The notes beneath the pieces are model-generated. The model made no database searches. It was not told where the DNA came from and worked only from the letters and a program-made list of their open reading frames with translations. The position numbers and the translations under genes are program-made. DNA of 34,260 nucleotides from Thermosulfurimonas sp. (GTDB lineage: Bacteria; Desulfobacterota; Thermodesulfobacteria; Thermodesulfobacteriales; Thermodesulfobacteriaceae): contig WFPH01000150.1 of the NCBI GenBank assembly GCA_015487645.1, positions 1 through 34,260 of the forward strand, written 5' to 3'. Of the stretch, positions 26,993 through 34,260 are shown in pieces (position 1 is the first letter of the stretch; each line of letters starts with the position of its first letter).

Positions 26993-28630
26993 ATGTCGCG
27001 CACTATTTACGGTCAGACCACCGGCCTTAGCCCCAGCGAAACCAGGGCTCTGGAACGCCTTTACCGGCGAAGGGTCCCTCCGGACTACCTCATCACCCAT
27101 GAACTATGTCGGGAGCTGGCCCAGCTTTCCCACACTTTGAATCGCCAGATCGGTGTCTTGATCAACCGCCGGGGCGAGATCGAATACGTCATCCTGGGGA
27201 GTTACCATCAGATCGTGATTCCAGAGATCGCCAGAGCCCGTAAGGGCCCGGGCCGTCTACTGGGGCTCCGGTGTGTCCATACCCATCTTTCACACGAAGG
27301 CCTGGATCAGGACGATCTCCTGGACCTGGCCTTCCTCCGGCTCGACACCATGACGGCCCTTGAAGTGCGAGAAGAGGGGCTTCCCGGGCGCCTCCACACG
27401 GCCTATCTCCTGCCCCGTCGGGAGGAAAACGGTTATTACGGCTACTTAGAGCCCCGCTATCCCTGGGAACTCGAGGGAGATTTCCGGGATCTGGTGGAAT
27501 CCCTGGAAGAAGAGCTTGAGAGGGTGCGCCCCCTGAAGGAGGTCAGCGATCGGGAGGATCGGGCCCTGCTGGTGGCCGTGCACCCCGGACCGAGATTCCT
27601 CATGGAAGAACGCATGTCGGAACTGCGGGAGCTCGCCCGCACCGCCGGAGTAGCCGTGGTGGGCGAGGTCCTACAGAGACGGGCTGCTCCGGATCCCCGT
27701 TACGTGGTGGGCAAAGGCAAACTCTCGGAGATCATCATCCAGGCCATGCAGACCTCAGCCAACCTCCTGATCTTTGATGGGGAACTCAGCCCCTCCCAGG
27801 TGAGGGCCCTTACCGAGATCACGGATCTCCGGGTCATCGATCGCACCCAGCTCATCCTGGACATTTTCGCCCAGCGGGCGAGAAGCCGGGAGGGCAAGAT
27901 CCAGGTGGAGATGGCCCAGCTGCGCTACATGTTACCCCGCCTGAGGGCCAAGGACGACGCCTTCTCGCGGCTTACTGGAGGTATCGGAGGCCGCGGACCG
28001 GGAGAGACCAAACTCGAGGTGGATCGCCGGCGGATCCGGGAGCGTATTGCCCGCCTGGAAAGAGAACTCCGGGAGATCTCCAAACAGCGCAGTCTGCGAC
28101 GCAAACGCCGCAAGCGCAGAGGGCTTCCGGTGGTAGCTCTTATAGGCTATACCAACGCCGGCAAGACCACCCTCCTGAATACCCTCTCCCGCGAGGACTT
28201 CCTGGCCGAGGACAAGCTCTTTGCCACTCTGGATCCCGCCACCCGCAGAGTCAGGCTTCCCAACGGAAAAGTGGCCCTCTTCACCGACACCGTGGGGTTC
28301 ATTCGTGATCTCCCCAGGGATCTTAGGAAGGCCTTTCAGGCCACGCTGGAGGAACTCTACGAGGCCGATCTCCTTTTGCACCTGGTGGATGTAAGCCACC
28401 CCCATTTCGAAGAACATATTGAGGCCGTGGAAGAAATCCTTGACGAGATGGATCTTTCTCGTATTGATCGCCTTCTGGTTTTCAACAAGATCGACCGGGC
28501 TTCTCCCGAAGAAGTCAGAGCCTACCAAAATCGTTACCAAGCGGAAGCAATTTCGGCCATAAATCCTGAAACCCTCCCTCCTCTACTCTCTCGGATTGCG
28601 GCTTTCCTTGACAGAAAAGCGGCGGCGTGA
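26993..28630 (+). CDS. hflX: GTPase HflX
   Basis: RYVVGKGKLSEII, LIFDGELSPSQVRALTEITDLRVIDRTQLILDIFAQRARSREGKIQVEMAQLRYMLPRL, GGIGGRGPGETKLEVDRRRI, GYTNAGKTTLLN. Confidence 0.96.
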   Translation: MSRTIYGQTTGLSPSETRALERLYRRRVPPDYLITHELCRELAQLSHTLNRQIGVLINRRGEIEYVILGSYHQIVIPEIARARKGPGRLLGLRCVHTHLSHEGLDQDDLLDLAFLRLDTMTALEVREEGLPGRLHTAYLLPRREENGYYGYLEPRYPWELEGDFRDLVESLEEELERVRPLKEVSDREDRALLVAVHPGPRFLMEERMSELRELARTAGVAVVGEVLQRRAAPDPRYVVGKGKLSEIIIQAMQTSANLLIFDGELSPSQVRALTEITDLRVIDRTQLILDIFAQRARSREGKIQVEMAQLRYMLPRLRAKDDAFSRLTGGIGGRGPGETKLEVDRRRIRERIARLERELREISKQRSLRRKRRKRRGLPVVALIGYTNAGKTTLLNTLSREDFLAEDKLFATLDPATRRVRLPNGKVALFTDTVGFIRDLPRDLRKAFQATLEELYEADLLLHLVDVSHPHFEEHIEAVEEILDEMDLSRIDRLLVFNKIDRASPEEVRAYQNRYQAEAISAINPETLPPLLSRIAAFLDRKAAA

Positions 28631-28672
28631 TACCCAGAAAACGGCCAAATTCTATTCTGAAGGAGGGAGGAG

Positions 28673-29632
28673 ATGAGCAAGATCTACGTGGCCGGTCATA
28701 AGAGTCCAGATACGGATTCCATCTGTTCGGCTATAGGCTACGCCTATCTGCGTAACCAGCTGGTGAAGGCCGGGCATCCTTACGCCGCCACCCATAAAGA
28801 AGAGGCGGTGGCAGTTCGTCAGGGAGATTTGAACCCTGAGACCGAGTTTGTCCTCAAGCATTTCGGTATCGAGACCCCTGAACTCATGACCGACGGGGCC
28901 GGTAAAAAAGTCGTGTTGGTGGACCACAGTGAGCGTGGTCAGACCCTAGACAACATCGATCAGGCCGAGATCATTGCCATCATCGATCACCACAAGATCG
29001 GTGATGTAACCACGCCTAACCCCATCGTCTTCATCAACATGCCTACCGGATGCACGGCCTCCATCGTGAAGGCCCTTTTCGACTTCTTCAAGGTGGAGAT
29101 CCCCAAGGAGATCGCGGGCATTCTTCTGGCGGCCATCCTGAGTGACACCGTGGCCTTCAAGTCCGTAACCACCACCGACTTTGACAAGAAGGCCGCCGAG
29201 GATCTGGCCAAGATCGCCGGCATCGACGACATGATGGCCTTCGCCATGGAGATGTTCAAGGCCAAGAGCGATGTCTCCGGCAAGAGCCCGCGGGATCTCC
29301 TCTATCGCGACTTCAAGGACTACACCATGGCCGGCAACAAGGTCGGAGCCGGACAGATCGAGGTGGTGAGCCTCGATCTGCTAGCCGAGGTTAAAGACGC
29401 CATCTACGATGAGATGCAAAAGGTTAAATCCGAGGGCGGCTACCACACTATCGTTCTCATGCTGACCGACATCATGAAGGAGGGCACGGAGCTCCTGGTG
29501 GTTACTGACGATCCCTCGGTCATCGAAAAGGCCTTTGGAAAGAAACTCGAGGGCAAGAGCGTGTGGCTCGACGGTGTTATGAGCCGTAAAAAGCAGGTGG
29601 TGCCGCCGCTGGAGAAGGCTTTCGGCGCCTAA
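28673..29632 (+). CDS. ppaC: Manganese-dependent (family II) inorganic pyrophosphatase
   Basis: YVAGHKSPDTDSICSAIGYAYL, VVLVDHSE, IAIIDHHKIGD, GCTASIV, LLAAILSDTVAFKS, C-terminal SRKKQVVPPLEKAF. Confidence 0.92.
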   Translation: MSKIYVAGHKSPDTDSICSAIGYAYLRNQLVKAGHPYAATHKEEAVAVRQGDLNPETEFVLKHFGIETPELMTDGAGKKVVLVDHSERGQTLDNIDQAEIIAIIDHHKIGDVTTPNPIVFINMPTGCTASIVKALFDFFKVEIPKEIAGILLAAILSDTVAFKSVTTTDFDKKAAEDLAKIAGIDDMMAFAMEMFKAKSDVSGKSPRDLLYRDFKDYTMAGNKVGAGQIEVVSLDLLAEVKDAIYDEMQKVKSEGGYHTIVLMLTDIMKEGTELLVVTDDPSVIEKAFGKKLEGKSVWLDGVMSRKKQVVPPLEKAFGA

Positions 29633-29656
29633 AAAGCCCTTTTGCTAGATAAGGTC

Positions 29657-29687
29657 AAAGGGGCGGGGGTACCCCCCGCCCCTTTTT
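29657..29687. terminator. Bidirectional terminator between convergent ppaC and thi4
   Basis: AAAGGGGCGGGGG-TAC-CCCCCGCCCCTTTTT: 10 G-C pairs plus flanking A-T pairs; T tract on the + strand. Confidence 0.85.
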
Positions 29688-30471
29688 ATTCTCCCTCTCG
29701 CAACCTCTTAGCGATCTCCCGGGCTACCTTTTCTCCGGAAAGGAGCATTCCTCCGAAGATAGGCCCCATGCGGAAGGATCCGAAGGTGGCGTTGGCGGCC
29801 ATACCAGCCACGAAGACTCCGGGGTAGACTTCTCGGGTGTTTTCAAGAGTGGTGGTCTCCGCCACCTCAGCCCAGAGAGACCGTTCTCCCTCGATCTGCC
29901 CGCTGGGGGTCATGAGCTTCACGCCCATCTTTTTCTGCATCACGTGAAGCACGGAAAGCTCATGGCCGGTGGATTCGATCACATACTTGGCTCTTACCGC
30001 CAGGGGATCCACGTGGAGTCCGCCCATCTCCACCGCGGTCCAGTTGATGACCAGGCCCACCACCCGATTTTCTCTGACCATCACGTCTTCCACGCTGATA
30101 AGGTTAAAGATGTAAGCTCCGGCCCTGCGAGCCGCATACCCTAGGGCGCAGACTGCTTCCACGGAGTCTGCAGTGTAGTAATTTTCCTGCCAGGGTTTGA
30201 CCGCAACACCGATCTCCTGAAGAAGCCGGGCCCCCTCTTCCTGAACCACCACTTCGTTGAACATCATGCCTCCGCCCCACATTCCACCACCTATGGAGAG
30301 TTTCCTCTCGAAGACCGCTACCTTGAAGCCCTCCTTGGCCAGCTTGTAGGCCGCCATCAGGCCCGACGGGCCGGCCCCCACAATGGCCACGTCAAGGTTC
30401 AGGGCTTCCTTGAGTTTTTCGGTGAACTTTTCCACAATGGCCTGCGTGATCTTCACCTCATCAAGCGCCAT
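29686..30471 (-). CDS. thi4: Sulfide-dependent thiazole synthase, Thi4 family (archaeal-type)
   Basis: VAIVGAGPSGLMAAYKLAKEGFKVAVFERKLSIGGGMWGGGMMFNEVVVQ..GLVINWTAVEMGGLHVDPLAVRAKYVIESTGHE..NATFGSFRMGPIFGGMLLSGEKVA. Confidence 0.92.
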   Translation of the reverse strand: MALDEVKITQAIVEKFTEKLKEALNLDVAIVGAGPSGLMAAYKLAKEGFKVAVFERKLSIGGGMWGGGMMFNEVVVQEEGARLLQEIGVAVKPWQENYYTADSVEAVCALGYAARRAGAYIFNLISVEDVMVRENRVVGLVINWTAVEMGGLHVDPLAVRAKYVIESTGHELSVLHVMQKKMGVKLMTPSGQIEGERSLWAEVAETTTLENTREVYPGVFVAGMAANATFGSFRMGPIFGGMLLSGEKVAREIAKRLREGE

Positions 30472-30502
30472 AGGAGCCTCCTTCTGGGATTATTTCCGGC
30501 AA

Positions 30503-30531
30503 ACTATAAACGGGCTTTCAATAAGGGACAA
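30503..30531 (-). promoter_or_regulatory. Candidate sigma-70-type promoter for thi4
   Basis: Minus strand: TTGTCC-17 bp-TATAGT, followed by SD-like GGAGG before the ATG at 30471. Confidence 0.45.
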
Positions 30532-30553
30532 TAGGAAGTGAAAATTTTCAATT

Positions 30554-31411
30554 TCAATCAAAAATATCTACCAGTTTCAGATGAATATCCACGGCCCGGG
30601 CCGAATGGGTGAGTCGGCCTACAGAAACGATATCCACCCCGGTTTCCGCGATGGACCTCACGTTCTCGAGCGTGACTCCTCCCGAAGCTTCAAGGATAAC
30701 CTCCGGCCTGAGAGCGCGGGCTAGTTTCACCGCCTCCCGGAGTTCCTCCGGGCTCAGATTGTCGAGCAAAATCACCTCGGCCCCTGAGGAAAGGGCCTCC
30801 CGAAGCTCCTCCATGTTTCGGACCTCGATTTCTATCCGGAAAACGTGGGGGCCGGCCGCCCTCGCCCTCTCTACCGCTTCTCTTACCCCTCCACAGGCCA
30901 CAATGTGATTGTCCTTTATGAGGATACCTTCCGAGAGACCGAAACGGTGATTGCCCCCCCCTCCCACCTTCACGGCATACTTTTCAAGATACCGGAGACC
31001 AGGGATAGTCTTTCGGGTTTCCACGATTCTCACCGGCAATCCCTCCACCGCTTTCACAAACTGCCGCGTAAGAGTAGCGATCCCGGAGAGGTGCTGTAGG
31101 AAATTGAGGGCCACCCGTTCCCCTTTCAGGATGGATCTCACCTTCCCGGAGACTTCAAACAGTACGGTGCCGCTGGCCACCTCTTCACCTTCCCCTATCC
31201 GCCTTTTCACCCGGAGCTCAGGATCTACTACGCGAAAAACCTCCTCCGCGATCGGCAGGCCGCAGACCACAAGCTGCTCTTTGGCCCGGGCTACCGCCCG
31301 CCCGCAGAGCCCCTCCGGCACCACGGATTCGGTAGTTACATCTCCGAAAAAGAGATCCTCCTCAAGGGCTCTTTTTACGATCTTCCGCAGCAAAAAAGAC
31401 TCAAGAGACAT
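30554..31411 (-). CDS. nadC: Nicotinate-nucleotide (quinolinate phosphoribosyltransferase) pyrophosphorylase
   Basis: EDLFFGDVTTESVVPEG, LNFLQHLSGIATLTRQFV, IVETRKTIPGLRYLEKYAVKVGGGGNHRFGLSEGILIKDNHI, IEIEVRNMEEL, LEASGGVTLENVRSIAETGVDIVSVGRLTHSARAVDIHLK. Confidence 0.96.
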   Translation of the reverse strand: MSLESFLLRKIVKRALEEDLFFGDVTTESVVPEGLCGRAVARAKEQLVVCGLPIAEEVFRVVDPELRVKRRIGEGEEVASGTVLFEVSGKVRSILKGERVALNFLQHLSGIATLTRQFVKAVEGLPVRIVETRKTIPGLRYLEKYAVKVGGGGNHRFGLSEGILIKDNHIVACGGVREAVERARAAGPHVFRIEIEVRNMEELREALSSGAEVILLDNLSPEELREAVKLARALRPEVILEASGGVTLENVRSIAETGVDIVSVGRLTHSARAVDIHLKLVDIFD

Positions 31412-31470
31412 ATTGAGAATTCTAGTCTTTCCCTGCGGCGAGGGTCAAGCGATAAGGTCTGTTCAAAAAT

Positions 31471-31500
31471 TTGACACCATCCCTTTTCCCATGCTATGAG
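31471..31500 (+). promoter_or_regulatory. Candidate sigma-70-type promoter for the sigma-54 activator gene
   Basis: TTGACA (31471-31476), 18 bp, TATGAG (31495-31500). Confidence 0.5.
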
Positions 31501-32461
31501 AAGAAATATGCAGGAAATCATAGGAAAAAGCCCGGCCATTCAGAGGGTCTTTCAACTCATCGAAAAAGTGGCCCCCACGGAGAGCACGGTCCTCATCCTG
31601 GGGGAATCCGGGACCGGAAAAGAACTGGTAGCCCGAGCTATCCATGCCAAAAGCCGACGCCGAGAGGGGCCCTTTATCCCGGTCAACTGTGGGGCCATCC
31701 CGGAGGAGCTCCTTGAAAGCGAGCTTTTCGGATACGAGCGAGGGGCCTTTACCGGGGCCAACCGGAGCAAGCCCGGCCGTTTCGAACTGGCCCACGGAGG
31801 GACCATTTTTCTGGACGAAATTGCCGAAATGAGCCCCAAGCTCCAGGTGAAGCTCCTGCGAATCCTTCAGGAAAGAACGGTGGAAAGACTGGGGAGCGAG
31901 CGCGCCATTCCGGTGGACATCCGGATCATCGCGGCTACCAACCGCGACCTCGAGCAAGAGGTAGCCGAAGGTCGTTTCCGGGAGGATCTCTATTTCAGGT
32001 TGAATGTCATTCCCATAAAATTGCCCCCTCTTCGGGAAAGGAAGGAGGATATCCCTCTGCTAGTGGAATACTTCCTGGCCCGGTTTTGCGAAAGAGAAGA
32101 GGTTCCCCTTAAACGGTTTTCGGAAAAGGCCCTGAAAAGACTCGTGGATTACCATTGGCCGGGCAACGTGCGCGAGCTGGAGAACCTAATAGAAAGACTG
32201 GTTATCCTCACCGAAGGAGACCTTATCGAGGAGGATGATCTTCCCGACCACATCAGGGCCTCGCATCCCTCGACTAATCCTATCCTCAAGGAATTTCCGG
32301 CCGAGGGGTTCAGTCTCCCTCAGGCCTTGAGAGAATTCGAAAAAAGCCTCATCCTTCGGGCCCTTGAAGCCTCCGGTGGCGTGAAGAGCCGAGCGGCCAA
32401 GCTCCTCGGCATAAAGCGCACCACCCTTATCGAAAAAATGAAACGCCTGGGATTGGAATAG
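31496..32461 (+). CDS. Sigma-54 interaction (AAA+) domain transcriptional activator with Fis-type HTH and no sensory domain; ATG 31508 is the alternative start
   Basis: LILGESGTGKELVARAIH (Walker A), ELFGYERGAFTGA, GGTIFLDEIAEMSPKLQVKLLRILQE, NVRELENLIER, C-term LILRALEASGGVKSRAAKLLGIKRTTLIEKMKRLGLE. Confidence 0.94.
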   Translation: MRRNMQEIIGKSPAIQRVFQLIEKVAPTESTVLILGESGTGKELVARAIHAKSRRREGPFIPVNCGAIPEELLESELFGYERGAFTGANRSKPGRFELAHGGTIFLDEIAEMSPKLQVKLLRILQERTVERLGSERAIPVDIRIIAATNRDLEQEVAEGRFREDLYFRLNVIPIKLPPLRERKEDIPLLVEYFLARFCEREEVPLKRFSEKALKRLVDYHWPGNVRELENLIERLVILTEGDLIEEDDLPDHIRASHPSTNPILKEFPAEGFSLPQALREFEKSLILRALEASGGVKSRAAKLLGIKRTTLIEKMKRLGLE

Positions 32462-32496
32462 GTTAGGCCCGGTTTTTGCATAACTCCTCACTGAAA

Positions 32497-34260
32497 ATGA
32501 ACGCGCGCGGTCGCCTCTTCATCATAATGGTCCTGGCGCTACTGATCGGCTTAGGTCCTCTTGGGGCTCAGGAGAGTCCCGAAAAGGACCCGGCCTGGTG
32601 GCTCTCACAGGCCTGGTTTGCTTATGAACAGGGGGACTTTTTAGGGGCCCTCTATATCGTTAGAGAGGCCCGTACCCGCTTCCCCGATCGCGGGCGCGAA
32701 CGGTTTGCGATACTCGAAGCCCGGATCTTGTATGACCTGGGCAAGCCAGAAAAATGCGTAAAAATATTGGGCCCGCTTTCCCTTTCCTACGAGCTTGCTC
32801 CGGCGGATCTCCTTATTCTGGCCAAAGCCTACCTGGCCCTCAAGAACCTGGGCAACGCCCTCTTTTACGCGCGATTGGTGGAAAAGAAGGCCCAACGGCC
32901 AGAACTTATCTGTGAGGCCAGGGCCATAGCAGCCAAAGCCTATCTGAAAAACAAGCTCCGGCGGAAAGCCATCCGCAAGGCCCGAGAAATCCTGCAAGGT
33001 TCCTGCTCGGATGAGGTGGTGGCCAAGGCTCTGGAAATCCTCCTGGAGGCTGGAATTTCCCCTAAAGAAATCCAGGGGTATCTCGCCCGCAATCCCAACC
33101 TGAAGCTCTATGCACCCAAGATCTTTAAATACCTGGGGGACAGGCTCCTGGCCGAAGGCAAACTCGCCGAGGCCGAGAGGTCTTATTTCCGATATCTCAA
33201 TCTTTCCGGCAAAGAGGACGAGGCTCCCCCTATATTCTTAAAACTTGCGGAAGCAGCCTTTCATCAGAACCGTTTGCGCAAGGCCCGACTTTACTATAAG
33301 CTACTGGCCACGGTCTGGCCCCACCGTGACGAAGCCCAGTTTGCCAAGTTTAGGCTATATCACCTCGCCTACATCCTCAACAAGCGCCTGGGACTTCCTA
33401 CTCTAAAACAGCGCAAAGCTCTCATTCCCATCATCAATGACCTCCGCCGAAAGCATCCCGAAAATCCTATCACTCAGGAAGCCCAGGCCTTTGAAATTGA
33501 GCTTTATCTTGAGGACAAAAAGCCGGAAAAAGCTTTTGAGACAGCTATAGACTTCGTGCGGAAGTACCCTCGGTCAAAACACCTGTCCAAAGTCTATCAG
33601 CTTCTCTGTGAGGCCGACAATCTCTATCTCACCCGTTTATTTACCGAAAAGGACTACTTTAAGATAATAGACCTTCACCGACACTACCGGGAATTCGCTA
33701 GAAAAGCCACCTGCGGGGCCCATTTTTATTGGCTAGGCAAAGTCTACGAAGAATTTGCCCTCGATACCAAAAGGGATTGCTATTTTTTACAGGCCTTTGA
33801 ATGGGGCGTTCCCAAAGTCTATCGGCCCGAACTTTACCTCACTCTAACTCAAGAGGCCCTAAAAGAAAAACACTTCTCGGAGGCTAAAGATTTGTTGGAG
33901 TCTTTTCTTAAGGAATTCCCCTTTTATCAAAAAAATCCTCGCTACCTTTATCTTGAAGCCCTTTACCATTATCGAACCGGCAACCTCCAGCGGGCCCAGA
34001 AAATCTTTGAAAACCTCTTCACCCAAAAAGGGCTCCCCAAGTCCTTGCGCCAAAAGATTTTAGGGACCTATTTTTCCCTGGCCCTCGCTACCAAAAATAT
34101 AGATCTGGCCTTGAAGATCCTTGAAGCGCCGGATTTTCGCAGCACGGATAACGATTTCGCTTTTCTCATTCAGTTGGCCCTGGAAAATGAAGATTATCTG
34201 CGGGCCAAACTGATCCTGGAGAAAGCCAGGAAGCGCTTTCCTGATTCGATCACCCTCAAG
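32497..34260 (+). CDS. Secreted/periplasmic TPR-repeat protein, 3' end outside window
   Basis: ATG at 32497, signal-peptide-like MNARGRLFIIMVLALLIGLGPLGAQ, then TPR-like helices (WWLSQAWFAYEQGDFLGALYIVREARTRFPDRGRERFAILEARILYDLGKPEKCV..). My translation is open for 588 codons to the window end; absent from the ORF track because it has no stop. Confidence 0.85.
   Translation, partial: MNARGRLFIIMVLALLIGLGPLGAQESPEKDPAWWLSQAWFAYEQGDFLGALYIVREARTRFPDRGRERFAILEARILYDLGKPEKCVKILGPLSLSYELAPADLLILAKAYLALKNLGNALFYARLVEKKAQRPELICEARAIAAKAYLKNKLRRKAIRKAREILQGSCSDEVVAKALEILLEAGISPKEIQGYLARNPNLKLYAPKIFKYLGDRLLAEGKLAEAERSYFRYLNLSGKEDEAPPIFLKLAEAAFHQNRLRKARLYYKLLATVWPHRDEAQFAKFRLYHLAYILNKRLGLPTLKQRKALIPIINDLRRKHPENPITQEAQAFEIELYLEDKKPEKAFETAIDFVRKYPRSKHLSKVYQLLCEADNLYLTRLFTEKDYFKIIDLHRHYREFARKATCGAHFYWLGKVYEEFALDTKRDCYFLQAFEWGVPKVYRPELYLTLTQEALKEKHFSEAKDLLESFLKEFPFYQKNPRYLYLEALYHYRTGNLQRAQKIFENLFTQKGLPKSLRQKILGTYFSLALATKNIDLALKILEAPDFRSTDNDFAFLIQLALENEDYLRAKLILEKARKRFPDSITLK

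Noticed and set aside
28913-28935. DHSERGQ in the pyrophosphatase as a novel active-site variant
   Set aside because: Metal-binding DH is retained and the other family II motifs are intact; I cannot judge the rarity of Ser without an alignment.
30472-30553. TPP riboswitch upstream of thi4
   Set aside because: The nadC-thi4 gap is only 82 nt and shows no TPP aptamer-like motifs (e.g. CUGAGA); a simple promoter is a better fit.

Overview
The window reads as one contiguous stretch of a high-GC, probably thermophilic and anaerobic (Thermodesulfobacteria/deltaproteobacteria-like; inference) bacterial chromosome. Left part (about 1-14009): a Wood-Ljungdahl/acetyl-CoA synthase cluster. It holds the HdrA C-terminus, a UGA-recoded (selenocysteine) MvhD-like protein, an HdrC-like Fe-S protein, a second MvhD-like protein, MetV, a MetF-AcsD fusion protein, AcsB, AcsC, AcsE and a 1366-aa selenocysteine formate dehydrogenase fused to a GltD-like NAD(P)H/FAD module. 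Middle (14006-17371): an HDOD protein, a Trp-rich membrane protein with an apparent internal duplication, and an octaheme NapC-like cytochrome. From 17431 to 28630: a tightly overlapping nine-gene run (FKBP, ApgM, NadB, YggS, ComEC, archease, a RACo-like corrinoid activator without its 2Fe-2S domain, Der, HflX). Right end: family II pyrophosphatase, Thi4 and NadC on the minus strand, an orphan sigma-54 activator, and a TPR protein running off the window. Strongest observations: two UGA codons each followed by a SECIS-like hairpin, the MetF-AcsD fusion joined by a Pro/Glu-rich repeat linker, the HdrA/MvhD/HdrC/MetV set without HdrB, and the truncated RACo-like protein. No CRISPR, tRNA, rRNA or transposon was recognised.
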